DNA of 64,000 nucleotides from Scandinavium lactucae (GTDB lineage Bacteria > Pseudomonadota > Gammaproteobacteria > Enterobacterales > Enterobacteriaceae), in NCBI RefSeq assembly GCF_033843265.1, contig NZ_JAWXRD010000033.1, positions 1-64,000 on the forward strand, given 5' to 3'. How positions within the stretch are numbered: the stretch's first letter is position 1; the number at the start of each line of letters is the position of its first letter. The notes under the pieces were generated by a model that was given only the letters and a program-made list of their open reading frames with translations, did not search any database and was not told the origin of the DNA. Shown here in pieces: positions 17,879-27,248 of the stretch. A program made the position numbers and the translations under genes.

Positions 17879-18208
17879 ATGAGCGATAAAATTATTCACC
17901 TGACTGACGATAGTTTTGACACGGACGTACTCAAAGCTGACGGGATTACCCTCGTTGATTTCTGGGCAGAGTGGTGTGGTCCGTGCAAAATGATTGCCCC
18001 GATTCTGGATGAAATCGCTGAAGAGTTCGACGGTAAGCTGACCGTTGCAAAACTGAACATTGACCAGAACCCGGGCACTGCGCCGAAATACGGCATCCGT
18101 GGTATCCCAACTCTGCTGCTGTTCAAAAACGGTGAAGTCGCCGCGACCAAAGTGGGCGCGCTGTCTAAAGGTCAGCTGAAAGAATTCATCGAAGCAAACC
18201 TCGCCTGA
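17879..18208 (+). CDS. trxA: thioredoxin 1
   Basis: A 109-residue classical thioredoxin, the cytoplasmic disulfide reductant recycled by TrxB, and donor to ribonucleotide reductase, PAPS reductase and MsrA. The active site WCGPC has its cysteines at 33 and 36, with the cis-proline loop GIRGIPTLL near 75. The start at 17879 gives MSDKIIHLTDDSF; an ATG 42 bases upstream is in frame but lacks family support. It is nearly identical to E. coli TrxA and lies upstream of rho, as there. Confidence 0.97.
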   Translation: MSDKIIHLTDDSFDTDVLKADGITLVDFWAEWCGPCKMIAPILDEIAEEFDGKLTVAKLNIDQNPGTAPKYGIRGIPTLLLFKNGEVAATKVGALSKGQLKEFIEANLA

Positions 18209-18368
18209 TCCTGCTCTGGGTTGATGTGGCGTCCGCTGTTCCGAAAATGTCGGGACCGCTGGACGCCCGCCCCGAGTCGTGCTAAGTTAACGTTGACTTC
18301 GTTTTAAACATACCTTATGTAGTTTGAATCTGATTTAGCCAACACTTCCCGTACCACTACATTTACGC

Positions 18369-18488
18369 GTGAAGTTGAAAGATTCCAGGCTCATCACTTT
18401 TTCCGTCTCGTCGTTTCAGTTCTGCGTTCTTTCCTTTGACCAGGCAGCGTACAGACATGAGTTGATGGCCGTAAACAGGCACGGATGA
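18369..18488 (+). other. rhoL: rho leader with altered rhoL reading frame
   Basis: The 330-bp trxA-rho gap carries the rho leader. The frame ending at TGA 18463-18465 encodes RRFSSAFFPLTRQRTDMS, clearly similar to the end of the E. coli RhoL leader peptide (33 aa), but upstream it meets TGA at 18376 and 18370 and has no ATG, GTG or TTG before the matching part. A GTG at 18369, at the place of the E. coli start, instead opens another frame of 39 codons (MKLKDSRLITF...) that ends at 18488. Either frame could be used; neither has a strong ribosome site. The leader is known in E. coli for autogenous Rho-dependent control of rho. Confidence 0.4.
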
Positions 18489-18538
18489 CCCTGCCATACC
18501 ATTCACACATACGTTCGAGATTTACCCCTCACACCACT

Positions 18539-19798
18539 ATGAATCTTACCGAATTAAAGAATACGCCGGTTTCTGAGCTGATCACTCTCGGCGAAAATAT
18601 GGGGCTGGAAAACCTGGCCCGTATGCGCAAACAGGACATCATTTTTGCCATCCTGAAGCAGCACGCGAAGAGTGGCGAAGATATCTTTGGCGACGGTGTG
18701 CTGGAGATTCTGCAGGATGGATTTGGTTTCCTCCGCTCCGCAGACAGCTCCTACCTCGCCGGCCCTGATGACATCTACGTTTCCCCCAGCCAAATCCGCC
18801 GTTTCAACCTTCGTACAGGTGACACCATTTCCGGTAAGATTCGTCCTCCAAAAGAGGGTGAGCGTTACTTTGCTCTGTTAAAAGTTAACGAAGTTAACTA
18901 TGACAAGCCGGAAAATGCGCGCAACAAGATTCTGTTCGAAAACTTGACGCCGCTTCATGCGAACTCTCGTCTGCGTATGGAACGTGGTAATGGCTCAACC
19001 GAGGACTTAACCGCTCGCGTACTGGATCTGGCTTCGCCAATTGGTCGTGGTCAGCGTGGTCTGATTGTTGCTCCGCCGAAAGCGGGTAAAACCATGCTGT
19101 TGCAGAACATCGCTCAGAGCATCGCTTACAACCATCCGGATTGTGTGCTGATGGTTCTGCTGATCGATGAGCGTCCTGAAGAAGTGACCGAAATGCAGCG
19201 TCTGGTGAAGGGTGAAGTTATCGCTTCCACCTTTGACGAGCCAGCTTCTCGCCACGTTCAGGTTGCTGAAATGGTTATCGAGAAAGCCAAGCGTCTGGTT
19301 GAGCACAAGAAAGACGTTATCATTCTGCTCGACTCCATCACCCGTCTGGCACGTGCCTACAACACCGTCGTACCGGCTTCCGGTAAAGTTCTGACCGGTG
19401 GTGTGGATGCGAACGCCCTGCATCGTCCGAAGCGTTTCTTCGGTGCAGCACGTAACGTGGAAGAGGGCGGTAGCCTGACCATCATTGCAACCGCGTTGGT
19501 TGATACCGGTTCTAAAATGGATGAAGTTATCTACGAAGAATTTAAAGGTACCGGCAACATGGAACTGCATCTGGCGCGTAAAATCGCTGAAAAACGTGTG
19601 TTCCCGGCTATCGACTACAACCGTTCCGGTACCCGTAAAGAAGAGCTGCTCACTACGCAAGAAGAGCTGCAGAAAATGTGGATCCTGCGCAAAATCATCC
19701 ATCCAATGGGTGAAATTGACGCGATGGAGTTCCTCATTAATAAGCTGGCAATGACCAAAACTAACGACGATTTCTTCGATATGATGAAGCGTTCGTAA
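18539..19798 (+). CDS. rho: transcription termination factor Rho
   Basis: A 419-residue RecA-fold hexameric RNA helicase. It terminates transcription at rut sites. N-terminal primary RNA-binding domain (1-130) with RNP1-like DGFGFLR near 60; Walker A APPKAGKT (near 178-185); Walker B ILLDSITR; the Q loop and the R loop in VLTGGVDANAL and GTGNMELHL. The ATG at 18539 gives MNLTELKNTPVSEL, as in E. coli, with identical length. The frame is open upstream to 18485, but that stretch is leader. A strong terminator follows. Confidence 0.98.
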   Translation: MNLTELKNTPVSELITLGENMGLENLARMRKQDIIFAILKQHAKSGEDIFGDGVLEILQDGFGFLRSADSSYLAGPDDIYVSPSQIRRFNLRTGDTISGKIRPPKEGERYFALLKVNEVNYDKPENARNKILFENLTPLHANSRLRMERGNGSTEDLTARVLDLASPIGRGQRGLIVAPPKAGKTMLLQNIAQSIAYNHPDCVLMVLLIDERPEEVTEMQRLVKGEVIASTFDEPASRHVQVAEMVIEKAKRLVEHKKDVIILLDSITRLARAYNTVVPASGKVLTGGVDANALHRPKRFFGAARNVEEGGSLTIIATALVDTGSKMDEVIYEEFKGTGNMELHLARKIAEKRVFPAIDYNRSGTRKEELLTTQEELQKMWILRKIIHPMGEIDAMEFLINKLAMTKTNDDFFDMMKRS

Positions 19799-19814
19799 GA
19801 CTTTTCATGCCTGA

Positions 19815-19847
19815 AACGCCACGCAGCCGCGTGGCGTTTTTGTTTTT
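19815..19847 (+). terminator. rho terminator
   Basis: A perfect 10-bp stem AACGCCACGC / GCGTGGCGTT with loop AGCC, followed by T5-G-T5. It separates rho from the ECA operon. Confidence 0.92.
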
Positions 19848-20020
19848 GACGCATACTAGTGTGAAATAACTTAAACAGTAATTTATTGTGATTTCGTGGT
19901 TAGCTGTCACTTTCTGGTCAAAATACCAACAAAATCCTTAAAACTCAGTCGTATTCCACTTCAGGACAGCGGCTAACGTGAGTATACTTTCGCTAATAAT
20001 TTTTCCAGAGAGCACCAATT

Positions 20021-21115
20021 GTGAATTTACTGACCGCCAGTACTGACCTGATCAGTATTTTTTTATTCACAACCCTGTTCCTCTTTTTCGCACGTAAAGT
20101 AGCGAAGCAAGTGGGTCTGGTGGATAAACCTAACTTCCGTAAACGCCATCAGGGATTGATCCCACTGGTTGGTGGTATTTCTGTCTACGCGGGAATTTGT
20201 TTTACATTCGCAATTGCTAACGCATATATCCCCCATGCCATGCTTTACTTGGCCTGTGCCGGGGTGTTGGTGTTCGTCGGGGCGCTCGACGACCGATTTG
20301 ATATCAGTGTCAAATTCCGCGCTACCGTACAAGCACTCATTGGCATCGTGATGATGGTTGTCGGAGGCCTCTATCTGAGAAGCCTTGGCTATATTTTTGG
20401 CTCATGGGAACTGGTATTAGGTCCGTTCGGTTACTTCCTGACCCTGTTTGCGGTCTGGGCGGCGATCAACGCCTTTAACATGGTTGATGGCATCGATGGC
20501 CTTCTTGGTGGACTTTCCAGCGTTTCGTTCGCCGCGATGGGCATGATTCTATGGTTTGATGGCCAGACAAGCCTGGCCCTGTGGTGCTTTGCGATGATTG
20601 CGGCGATTGTGCCCTATATCATGCTTAATTTAGGTATCCTGGGTCGCCGCTATAAAGTGTTTATGGGCGACGCAGGTAGTACGCTCATCGGTTTTACCGT
20701 CATCTGGATCCTGCTGGAAACCACGCAAGGGAAAACCCACCCGATTAGTCCCGTCACGGCGCTGTGGATCATTGCCATTCCATTGATGGACATGGTGGCG
20801 ATTATGTACCGCCGTCTGCGTAAAGGAATGAGTCCTTTCTCGCCCGATCGCCAGCATATTCATCATCTGATTATGCGAGCGGGTTTTACCTCTCGTCAGG
20901 CATTTGTCTTGATTACCCTGGCCGCCGCGCTGTTGGCTGGCATTGGTGTGCTGGGCGAATACACACATGTGATTCCTGAGTGGGGTATGTTGCTCCTGTT
21001 CCTGGTCGCTTTCTTCTTATATGGCTACTGTATTAAACGCGCGTGGAAAGTGGCTCGTTTTATCAAGCGCGTGAAAAGAAGAATGCGTCGCAAAAGCACC
21101 GCAGGTCCAGTCTAA
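20021..21115 (+). CDS. wecA: UDP-GlcNAc:undecaprenyl-phosphate GlcNAc-1-P transferase
   Basis: A 364-residue integral membrane enzyme (MraY/WecA family, about 11 membrane segments). It starts ECA synthesis, and often O antigen, by making Und-PP-GlcNAc. Conserved sites are the ALDDRFD aspartates near 90, the NMVDGIDGLLGG loop near 155, FMGDAGS near 215 and the HIHH motif near 280. A GTG start at 20021 gives the E. coli N-terminus MNLLTASTDLISIFLF; the protein is 3 residues shorter than E. coli WecA owing to a shorter basic tail. It opens the operon, 173 bp after the rho terminator region. Confidence 0.96.
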   Translation: MNLLTASTDLISIFLFTTLFLFFARKVAKQVGLVDKPNFRKRHQGLIPLVGGISVYAGICFTFAIANAYIPHAMLYLACAGVLVFVGALDDRFDISVKFRATVQALIGIVMMVVGGLYLRSLGYIFGSWELVLGPFGYFLTLFAVWAAINAFNMVDGIDGLLGGLSSVSFAAMGMILWFDGQTSLALWCFAMIAAIVPYIMLNLGILGRRYKVFMGDAGSTLIGFTVIWILLETTQGKTHPISPVTALWIIAIPLMDMVAIMYRRLRKGMSPFSPDRQHIHHLIMRAGFTSRQAFVLITLAAALLAGIGVLGEYTHVIPEWGMLLLFLVAFFLYGYCIKRAWKVARFIKRVKRRMRRKSTAGPV

Positions 21116-21135
21116 CTCAATAATTTGGAAGAAAG

Positions 21136-22182
21136 ATGACACCACAATTACCGGAAGCGCACGCAGTGAACGCTGAAAATGAACTGGATATTCGCGGTCT
21201 GTTTTGTACGTTATGGGCGGGAAAACGCTGGATTGTCGGTATCGCCTTTCTGTTTGCACTGATTGTCCTTGTTTACACCTTTTTTGCCCGGCAGGAGTGG
21301 AGTGCGACGGCTATTACCGACCGCCCCACCGTCAACATGCTGGGTGGCTACTATTCCCAGCAGCAGTTTTTGCGCAACCTCGATATCAAAGCGAATCTGG
21401 CCAGTGCCGACCAGCCTTCCGTCATGGATGAGTCGTATAAAGAATTCATCATGCAGCTGGCATCCTGGGATACGCGCCGGGAATTCTGGCAGCAAACGGA
21501 CTATTACAAGCAGCGTAAATCCGGTAACGCTCGGGCGGATGCTGCGTTACTGGACGATCTGATTAACGATATCCAGTTCACGCCGGGCGACGCACTGAAG
21601 AGCCTCAACGACAGCATCAAGCTGGTCGCTGAGACGGCACCTGATGCCAACAACCTCCTGCGCCAGTACGTGGCTTTCGCCAGCCAACGTGCTGCAGGTC
21701 ATCTGAATGATGAGCTGAAAGGCGCGTGGGCGGCACGCTCAATTCAGATGAAAGCGCAGGTGAAACGTCAGGAAGAGGTCGCTAAGACAATTTTTGACCG
21801 CAACATCCACAGCGTTCAACAAGCATTGAAAGTGGCGCAGCAGCACAATATTTCCCGTAGCGAAACGGACATCCCGGCTGAACAATTGCCTGACTCCGAA
21901 CTGTTCCTGCTCGGTCGCCCGATGCTGCAGGCACGGTTGGAAAACCTGCAGTCCGTCGGGCCTGATTTCGATCTGGATTACGACCAGAATCGCGCCATGT
22001 TAACGACGCTCAACGTCGGCCCTAGCCTTGACACGCATTTTCAGACCTATCGTTATTTGCGTACGCCTGAAGAACCGGTAAAACGCGACAGTCCGCGTCG
22101 CGTATTTTTAATGGTGATGTGGGGTATTGTCGGGGCGCTGATTGGCGCGGGTGTGGCGCTGGTACGCCGTCGCCCACGGTAA
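21136..22182 (+). CDS. wzzE: ECA chain-length regulator WzzE
   Basis: A 348-residue polysaccharide co-polymerase. It sets ECA chain length together with WzyE. Two membrane segments bracket a large periplasmic domain: TM1 at about 34-53 (WIVGIAFLFALIVLVYTFF) and TM2 near 318-338 (VFLMVMWGIVGALIGAGVAL), with a proline-rich approach to TM2 typical of Wzz. The periplasmic domain is rich in coiled helix. It starts 20 bases after wecA with GGAAG upstream and is followed by a 57-bp gap to wecB. Confidence 0.94.
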   Translation: MTPQLPEAHAVNAENELDIRGLFCTLWAGKRWIVGIAFLFALIVLVYTFFARQEWSATAITDRPTVNMLGGYYSQQQFLRNLDIKANLASADQPSVMDESYKEFIMQLASWDTRREFWQQTDYYKQRKSGNARADAALLDDLINDIQFTPGDALKSLNDSIKLVAETAPDANNLLRQYVAFASQRAAGHLNDELKGAWAARSIQMKAQVKRQEEVAKTIFDRNIHSVQQALKVAQQHNISRSETDIPAEQLPDSELFLLGRPMLQARLENLQSVGPDFDLDYDQNRAMLTTLNVGPSLDTHFQTYRYLRTPEEPVKRDSPRRVFLMVMWGIVGALIGAGVALVRRRPR

Positions 22183-22239
22183 AAAAGTTTTAGTGGCGAG
22201 AGGAACTGAGCTTTCTCCACCCATTTAAAGAGAAACGAT

Positions 22240-23370
22240 GTGAAAGTACTCACTGTATTTGGCACACGACCAGAGGCCATCAAAATGGCCCCGCTGGTTC
22301 ATGCATTGGCAAAGGACCCTCATTTTGAGGCAAAAGTATGCGTAACGGCACAGCATCGGGAGATGCTGGATCAAGTGCTGAAACTGTTTTCCATCGTGCC
22401 TGATTATGATCTTAACGTGATGAGTCCGGGTCAGGGGCTGACCGAAATTACCTGCCGCATTTTGCAGGGTTTAAAGCCCGTGCTGGAATCCTTTAAGCCA
22501 GATGTGGTGCTGGTACACGGCGACACCACCACCACGATGGCGGCCAGCCTCGCCGCGTTTTACCAACGTATTCCAGTGGGACACGTTGAAGCGGGCTTAC
22601 GCACGGGGGATCTCTATTCCCCGTGGCCGGAAGAGGCAAATCGCACCATGACGGGTCATCTGGCGATGTACCATTTCGCCCCGACGGAGAACTCACGCCA
22701 GAATCTGCTGCGCGAGAATATCGCCGATAGCGGCATAGTCGTCACCGGAAATACCGTGATTGATGCGCTCTTGTGGGTGCGCGATCGCGTGTTGGCTGAT
22801 GAAACTCTGCGCGCTGACTTAGCCGGGCGATACTCTTTTTTAGCCGACGATAAAAAACTGATTCTGGTCACCGGTCATCGCCGCGAAAGCTTTGGTCAGG
22901 GATTCGAGCAGATTTGTCACGCGCTAGCGGACGTCGCGGCTGCCAATCCGGAGGTGCAGGTGGTTTACCCGGTGCATCTCAACCCGAATGTCAGCGAGCC
23001 GGTCAACCGTATCCTCGGTCACATCGACAACATTTTCCTGATTGAGCCGCAGGAGTATCTGCCTTTCGTCTGGCTCATGAACCGTGCCTGGCTGATCCTC
23101 ACCGACTCCGGCGGCATTCAGGAAGAAGCGCCATCGCTTGGCAAACCAGTACTGGTCATGCGTGAGACTACCGAACGCCCGGAAGCCGTGGATGCGGGAA
23201 CCGTTCGTCTGGTCGGGACCGATCGTCAGCATATTGTGAATGAAGTCACGCGGTTATTGCGTGATGAGCAGGAATATCAGGCCATGAGCCGCGCACATAA
23301 TCCATATGGCGACGGTCAGGCTTGCAGCAGAATATTGTCAGCCCTTAAAAATAATCAGGTAACGCTATGA
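22240..23370 (+). CDS. wecB: UDP-GlcNAc 2-epimerase
   Basis: A 376-residue GT-B-fold epimerase that interconverts UDP-GlcNAc and UDP-ManNAc, the precursor of the ManNAcA unit of ECA. Family motifs are FGTRPEAIKMAPL at the N-terminus, VHGDTTTTMA near 95, GHVEAGLRTGD near 113, VTGHRRESFGQG near 212 and DSGGIQEEAPSLG near 290. The start is GTG at 22240; an ATG two bases upstream is immediately closed by TGA in its own frame. It overlaps wecC by 4 bases. Confidence 0.96.
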   Translation: MKVLTVFGTRPEAIKMAPLVHALAKDPHFEAKVCVTAQHREMLDQVLKLFSIVPDYDLNVMSPGQGLTEITCRILQGLKPVLESFKPDVVLVHGDTTTTMAASLAAFYQRIPVGHVEAGLRTGDLYSPWPEEANRTMTGHLAMYHFAPTENSRQNLLRENIADSGIVVTGNTVIDALLWVRDRVLADETLRADLAGRYSFLADDKKLILVTGHRRESFGQGFEQICHALADVAAANPEVQVVYPVHLNPNVSEPVNRILGHIDNIFLIEPQEYLPFVWLMNRAWLILTDSGGIQEEAPSLGKPVLVMRETTERPEAVDAGTVRLVGTDRQHIVNEVTRLLRDEQEYQAMSRAHNPYGDGQACSRILSALKNNQVTL

Positions 23371-24629
23371 GTTTTTCGACCATCTCTGTGATTGGCCTTG
23401 GCTACATCGGACTGCCGACGGCAGCAGCATTTGCCTCCCGTCAGAAACAGGTGGTGGGTGTGGATATCAATCAACATGCGGTAGACACAATCAACCGCGG
23501 TGAAATCCACATCGTTGAACCCGATCTCGGTGAGGTGGTTAAAACCGCAGTAACAGGCGGTTACCTTACAGCCAGCACGACCCCCGTCGAAGCGGATGCT
23601 TACCTGATAGCCGTCCCGACGCCGTTCAAAGGCGATCATGAGCCCGACATGGTGTTTGTGGAAGCCGCCGCCCAATCCATTGCGCCGGTGCTGAAGAAAG
23701 GCGCTTTGGTTATCCTCGAATCCACTTCTCCGGTAGGGGCGACGGAACAGATGGCACAATGGCTGGCCGACCTGCGTCAGGATTTGAGCTTCCCGCAGCA
23801 GGCCGGTGAGCACGCCGATGTGAATATCGCTTACTGCCCGGAGCGCGTGCTGCCGGGACAGGTGATGGTCGAGCTTATCAAAAACGATCGGGTGATCGGC
23901 GGCATGACGCCGGTGTGCTCCGCGCGCGCCAGTGAGCTTTACAACATTTTCCTCGAAGGCGAATGCGTGATAACCAACGCCCGCACCGCAGAAATGTGCA
24001 AACTGACAGAAAACAGCTTCCGGGACGTTAACATCGCCTTCGCTAACGAGCTGTCGCTGATTTGTGCCGATCAGGGGATCAACGTCTGGGAATTGATTCG
24101 TCTCGCCAATCGTCATCCGCGGGTAAACATTCTCCAGCCAGGCCCCGGTGTTGGCGGACACTGTATTGCCGTCGACCCGTGGTTTATCGTGGCGCAAAAC
24201 CCGCAGCAGGCCCGCTTGATTCGTACCGCCCGTGAGGTCAATGACCATAAACCACATTGGGTGATGAATCAGGTGAAAGCGATGGTGGCTGACTGTCTGG
24301 CCACTAACGGCAAGCGTGCCAGCGAGATTAAAATTGCCTGTTTCGGTCTGGCATTCAAACCGAACATTGACGATCTGCGTGAAAGCCCGGCAATGGAAAT
24401 CGCTGAACTGATTGCCGACTGGCACAGCGGAACCACGCTGGTGGTTGAACCGAACGTGCATCAATTACCGCAAAAGCTCGCCGGGAAAGCCACGCTTGCA
24501 ACGCTGACCGATGCGCTGGTCGAGGCGGATGTACTGGTGATGCTGGTCGATCATAAAGAATTTAAAGCGATCGCCGGCGACAGCATTCAACAGGTGTTCG
24601 TGGTCGACACCAAAGGAGTCTGGCGTTGA
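23367..24629 (+). CDS. wecC: UDP-N-acetyl-D-mannosamine dehydrogenase
   Basis: A 420-residue NAD-dependent UDP-sugar dehydrogenase oxidising UDP-ManNAc twice to UDP-ManNAcA. N-terminal Rossmann motif GLGYIGLPTA at 10-19. The catalytic cysteine lies in GVGGHCIAVDPWF near 265, the central helical dimer domain carries KLTENSFRDVNIAFANEL near 212, and the C-terminal UDP-binding domain has FGLAFKPNIDDLRESP. It is coupled to wecB and rffG by short stop/start overlaps. Confidence 0.96.
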   Translation: MSFSTISVIGLGYIGLPTAAAFASRQKQVVGVDINQHAVDTINRGEIHIVEPDLGEVVKTAVTGGYLTASTTPVEADAYLIAVPTPFKGDHEPDMVFVEAAAQSIAPVLKKGALVILESTSPVGATEQMAQWLADLRQDLSFPQQAGEHADVNIAYCPERVLPGQVMVELIKNDRVIGGMTPVCSARASELYNIFLEGECVITNARTAEMCKLTENSFRDVNIAFANELSLICADQGINVWELIRLANRHPRVNILQPGPGVGGHCIAVDPWFIVAQNPQQARLIRTAREVNDHKPHWVMNQVKAMVADCLATNGKRASEIKIACFGLAFKPNIDDLRESPAMEIAELIADWHSGTTLVVEPNVHQLPQKLAGKATLATLTDALVEADVLVMLVDHKEFKAIAGDSIQQVFVVDTKGVWR

Positions 24630-25693
24630 ACAAAATCCTGGTGACCGGCGGGGCAGGTTTTATCGGATCTGCCGTAGTGCGACATATCATCAGCGAAACT
24701 GCCGACAGCGTGGTGGTGGTCGATAAGCTGACCTACGCCGGTAATCTGTCCTCCCTGACGGCGGTCGCGCAGAGCGACCGCTTTGCCTTTGAACAGGTGG
24801 ATATTTGCGACAGGCAAGCGCTGGATGCAGTGTTCGCCCGGCATCAGCCCAATCGGGTGATGCATCTGGCCGCTGAAAGCCATGTCGATCGTTCGATTGA
24901 CGGGCCAGCCGCCTTTATCGAAACCAATATTGTCGGAACTTACACGCTGCTGGAAGCCGCGCGGAGCTGGTGGAATACGCTGACCCCTGAGAAAAAAGCG
25001 GCATTTCGTTTCCACCATATCTCAACGGATGAAGTGTATGGCGACCTGCACGGTAGCGATGATTTCTTTACGGAAACGACGCCGTATGCACCCAGCAGTC
25101 CGTATTCAGCCTCGAAAGCGGGCAGTGATCATCTGGTGCGCGCCTGGCTGCGAACCTATGGCTTACCGACGCTGGTGACCAATTGTTCGAATAACTACGG
25201 GCCGTATCATTTCCCGGAAAAGTTGATCCCCCTGGCCATCTTAAATGCGCTGGCAGGGAAACCGTTGCCCGTGTATGGCAATGGTTTGCAGGTACGCGAC
25301 TGGCTGTATGTTGAAGATCACGCCCGCGCGCTGTATCGCGTGCTCACTACCGGCATTGTGGGTGAAACTTACAATATCGGCGGTCATAATGAACGTAAGA
25401 ACATTGACGTCGTTCGTACCGTCTGTGCGCTGCTGGAAGAGTTGGTGCCGCAAAAACCTGAGGGCGTGGCGCAGTATCAGGATTTAATCACCTTTGTGAC
25501 TGACAGACCCGGGCACGACGTGCGCTATGCAATTGATGCGGCAAAAATCGAGCGTGAGCTGGGTTGGACACCGGAAGAGACCTTTGAAACCGGTATGCGC
25601 AAAACCGTGCAGTGGTATCTCGCCAATCCGTCATGGTGGCAACAGGTTCTGGATGGCAGCTATCAGGGCCAGCGTCTCGGCCTGCAGGGCTAA
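24626..25693 (+). CDS. rffG: dTDP-glucose 4,6-dehydratase (ECA)
   Basis: A 355-residue short-chain dehydrogenase/reductase. It converts dTDP-glucose to dTDP-4-keto-6-deoxyglucose, feeding Fuc4NAc synthesis. It has the NAD motif TGGAGFIGS near 7-15, the STDEVYGDL active-site loop near 135 and the YSASKAGSDHLVRAW catalytic Tyr-X3-Lys near 160. The start is a TTG at 24626 that overlaps the wecC stop; the following residues NKILVTGG match the E. coli N-terminus and the length is identical (355 aa). It is a paralogue of rfbB. Confidence 0.95.
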   Translation: MNKILVTGGAGFIGSAVVRHIISETADSVVVVDKLTYAGNLSSLTAVAQSDRFAFEQVDICDRQALDAVFARHQPNRVMHLAAESHVDRSIDGPAAFIETNIVGTYTLLEAARSWWNTLTPEKKAAFRFHHISTDEVYGDLHGSDDFFTETTPYAPSSPYSASKAGSDHLVRAWLRTYGLPTLVTNCSNNYGPYHFPEKLIPLAILNALAGKPLPVYGNGLQVRDWLYVEDHARALYRVLTTGIVGETYNIGGHNERKNIDVVRTVCALLEELVPQKPEGVAQYQDLITFVTDRPGHDVRYAIDAAKIERELGWTPEETFETGMRKTVQWYLANPSWWQQVLDGSYQGQRLGLQG

Positions 25694-25710
25694 CCCTCCC
25701 GGGAGGAAAT

Positions 25711-26592
25711 ATGAAAGGCATTATTCTGGCCGGCGGGTCCGGCACGCGATTGCATCCGATCACCCGAGGTGTCTCGAAACAGCTGCTGCCCATCTATGAC
25801 AAGCCGATGATCTACTATCCGCTGTCGGTGCTCATGCTGGCAGGGATCCGCGAAATTCTAATCATCACGACCCCTGAAGATAAAAGCTACTTTCAGCGCC
25901 TGCTGGGCGATGGGTCAGAGTTTGGCATTATGCTGCACTATGCCGAACAGCCGAGCCCGGACGGGCTGGCACAGGCATTTATCATCGGTGAAACCTTCCT
26001 CGCCGGAGAGCCCTCTTGTCTGGTGCTGGGCGACAACATCTTCTTTGGCCAAGGCTTCAGCCCGAAACTGCGCAGCGTGGCTTCTCGTACTGAAGGTGCC
26101 ACCGTATTCGGTTATCAGGTAATGGATCCTGAACGCTTTGGCGTGGTGGAATTTGACGATGATTTCCGCGCCTTATCGCTGGAAGAAAAACCAAAAGAGC
26201 CTAAATCCAACTGGGCGGTGACCGGCCTCTATTTCTATGACCATAAAGTGGTGGAATACGCTAAACGCGTTAAGCCATCAGAACGCGGTGAACTGGAAAT
26301 AACCTCCATCAATCAGATGTACCTGGATGACGGCAACCTGACCGTGGAGTTGCTCGGGCGTGGTTTTGCGTGGCTGGATACCGGCACGCATGACAGCCTG
26401 ATTGAGGCCAGCACCTTTGTGCAAACGGTCGAAAAGCGTCAGGGATTCAAAATTGCCTGCCTCGAAGAGATTGCCTGGCGTAACGGCTGGCTGGATGACG
26501 AAGGCGTCAAACGTGCCGCGAGCCAGTTAGCAAAAACGGGCTATGGCCAATATCTGCTGGAGTTGCTTCGTGCCCGTCCGCGCCAATATTGA
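25711..26592 (+). CDS. rffH: glucose-1-phosphate thymidylyltransferase (ECA)
   Basis: A 293-residue nucleotidyltransferase that makes dTDP-glucose from dTTP and glucose-1-phosphate, substrate of RffG. N-terminal pyrophosphorylase signature LAGGSGTRLHPIT followed by KQLLPIYDKPMIYYPLS, metal-binding LVLGDNIFFG near 110, and EITSINQMYL near 197. The ATG at 25711 has an excellent GGGAGG site (25701-25706) and gives the E. coli length. The 3' end overlaps the wecD start region by 23 bases. Confidence 0.96.
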   Translation: MKGIILAGGSGTRLHPITRGVSKQLLPIYDKPMIYYPLSVLMLAGIREILIITTPEDKSYFQRLLGDGSEFGIMLHYAEQPSPDGLAQAFIIGETFLAGEPSCLVLGDNIFFGQGFSPKLRSVASRTEGATVFGYQVMDPERFGVVEFDDDFRALSLEEKPKEPKSNWAVTGLYFYDHKVVEYAKRVKPSERGELEITSINQMYLDDGNLTVELLGRGFAWLDTGTHDSLIEASTFVQTVEKRQGFKIACLEEIAWRNGWLDDEGVKRAASQLAKTGYGQYLLELLRARPRQY

Positions 26593-27244
26593 ACCCCTGA
26601 GCTGGGAAACACAGTTCTTTGGTATCAACAGCGCCATCCTGCGTATTAGCGACGATGCGCTGGAACTGGCTGCCGATGATCTGGCGAACTGGGCGCGGCT
26701 GCAGGCAAAAATTCCCGCCCAGCGTACGGATTGGCTCGATGCGCTGCAACAGTTAGGTTTTCAATTGGTGGAAGGTGAAGTCGATTTCCGGATACCGGTC
26801 TGCGCCTGCGCCAATCCGCAGGTAGACATTGCCGCAGAAGGTGATATTCCCCGTTTGCGCGAACTTGCCGCACAGGCGTTTGCCCAAAGTCGTTTTCGTG
26901 CGCCATGGTATGCCGATGACGCCAGCGGACGTTTCTACGCGCAGTGGATTGAAAATGCAGTTCGCGGCACTTTCGATCATCAATGCCTGATTTTCCGTGA
27001 TGTTAAGGCGGACATCCGCGCATTTGTTTCGCTACGTCAGCTTAACGCCAGTGAGGCTCGCATTGGCTTGCTGGCCGGGCGCGGGGCGGGCGAGCTCCTC
27101 ATGCAGGCCGCATTACGCTGGGCGCATGACCGCCAACTGACCACGCTGCGGGTCGCGACCCAGATGGGCAACACTGCGGCACTCAAACGTTACATTCAAA
27201 GCGGTGCCGTTCCTGAAAGCACCGCCTACTGGCTCTACAGGTGA
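26570..27244 (+). CDS. wecD: dTDP-fucosamine N-acetyltransferase
   Basis: A 224-residue GNAT acetyltransferase that acetylates dTDP-4-amino-4,6-dideoxygalactose using acetyl-CoA to give dTDP-Fuc4NAc. The C-terminal GNAT fold shows ARIGLLAGRGAGELLMQAAL with the acetyl-CoA pyrophosphate loop and TLRVATQMGNTAALKRYIQSG. I chose GTG at 26570 because it reproduces E. coli WecD (224 aa, MPVRA start); the in-frame start further upstream lies deep in rffH. The N-terminal half is the least conserved part of the operon compared with E. coli. Confidence 0.92.
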   Translation: MPVRANIEPLSWETQFFGINSAILRISDDALELAADDLANWARLQAKIPAQRTDWLDALQQLGFQLVEGEVDFRIPVCACANPQVDIAAEGDIPRLRELAAQAFAQSRFRAPWYADDASGRFYAQWIENAVRGTFDHQCLIFRDVKADIRAFVSLRQLNASEARIGLLAGRGAGELLMQAALRWAHDRQLTTLRVATQMGNTAALKRYIQSGAVPESTAYWLYR

Positions 27245-27248
27245 CACG

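Noticed and set aside
23355..24464. Long open frame (369 codons) on the minus strand opposite wecC
   Set aside because: It mirrors the codon phase of wecC, has a His/Arg-rich composition typical of antisense frames in GC-rich genes, and resembles no protein family.
26543..26570. Earlier start for wecD inside rffH
   Set aside because: The family N-terminus begins at the GTG at 26570; the upstream part is only rffH sequence in another frame.
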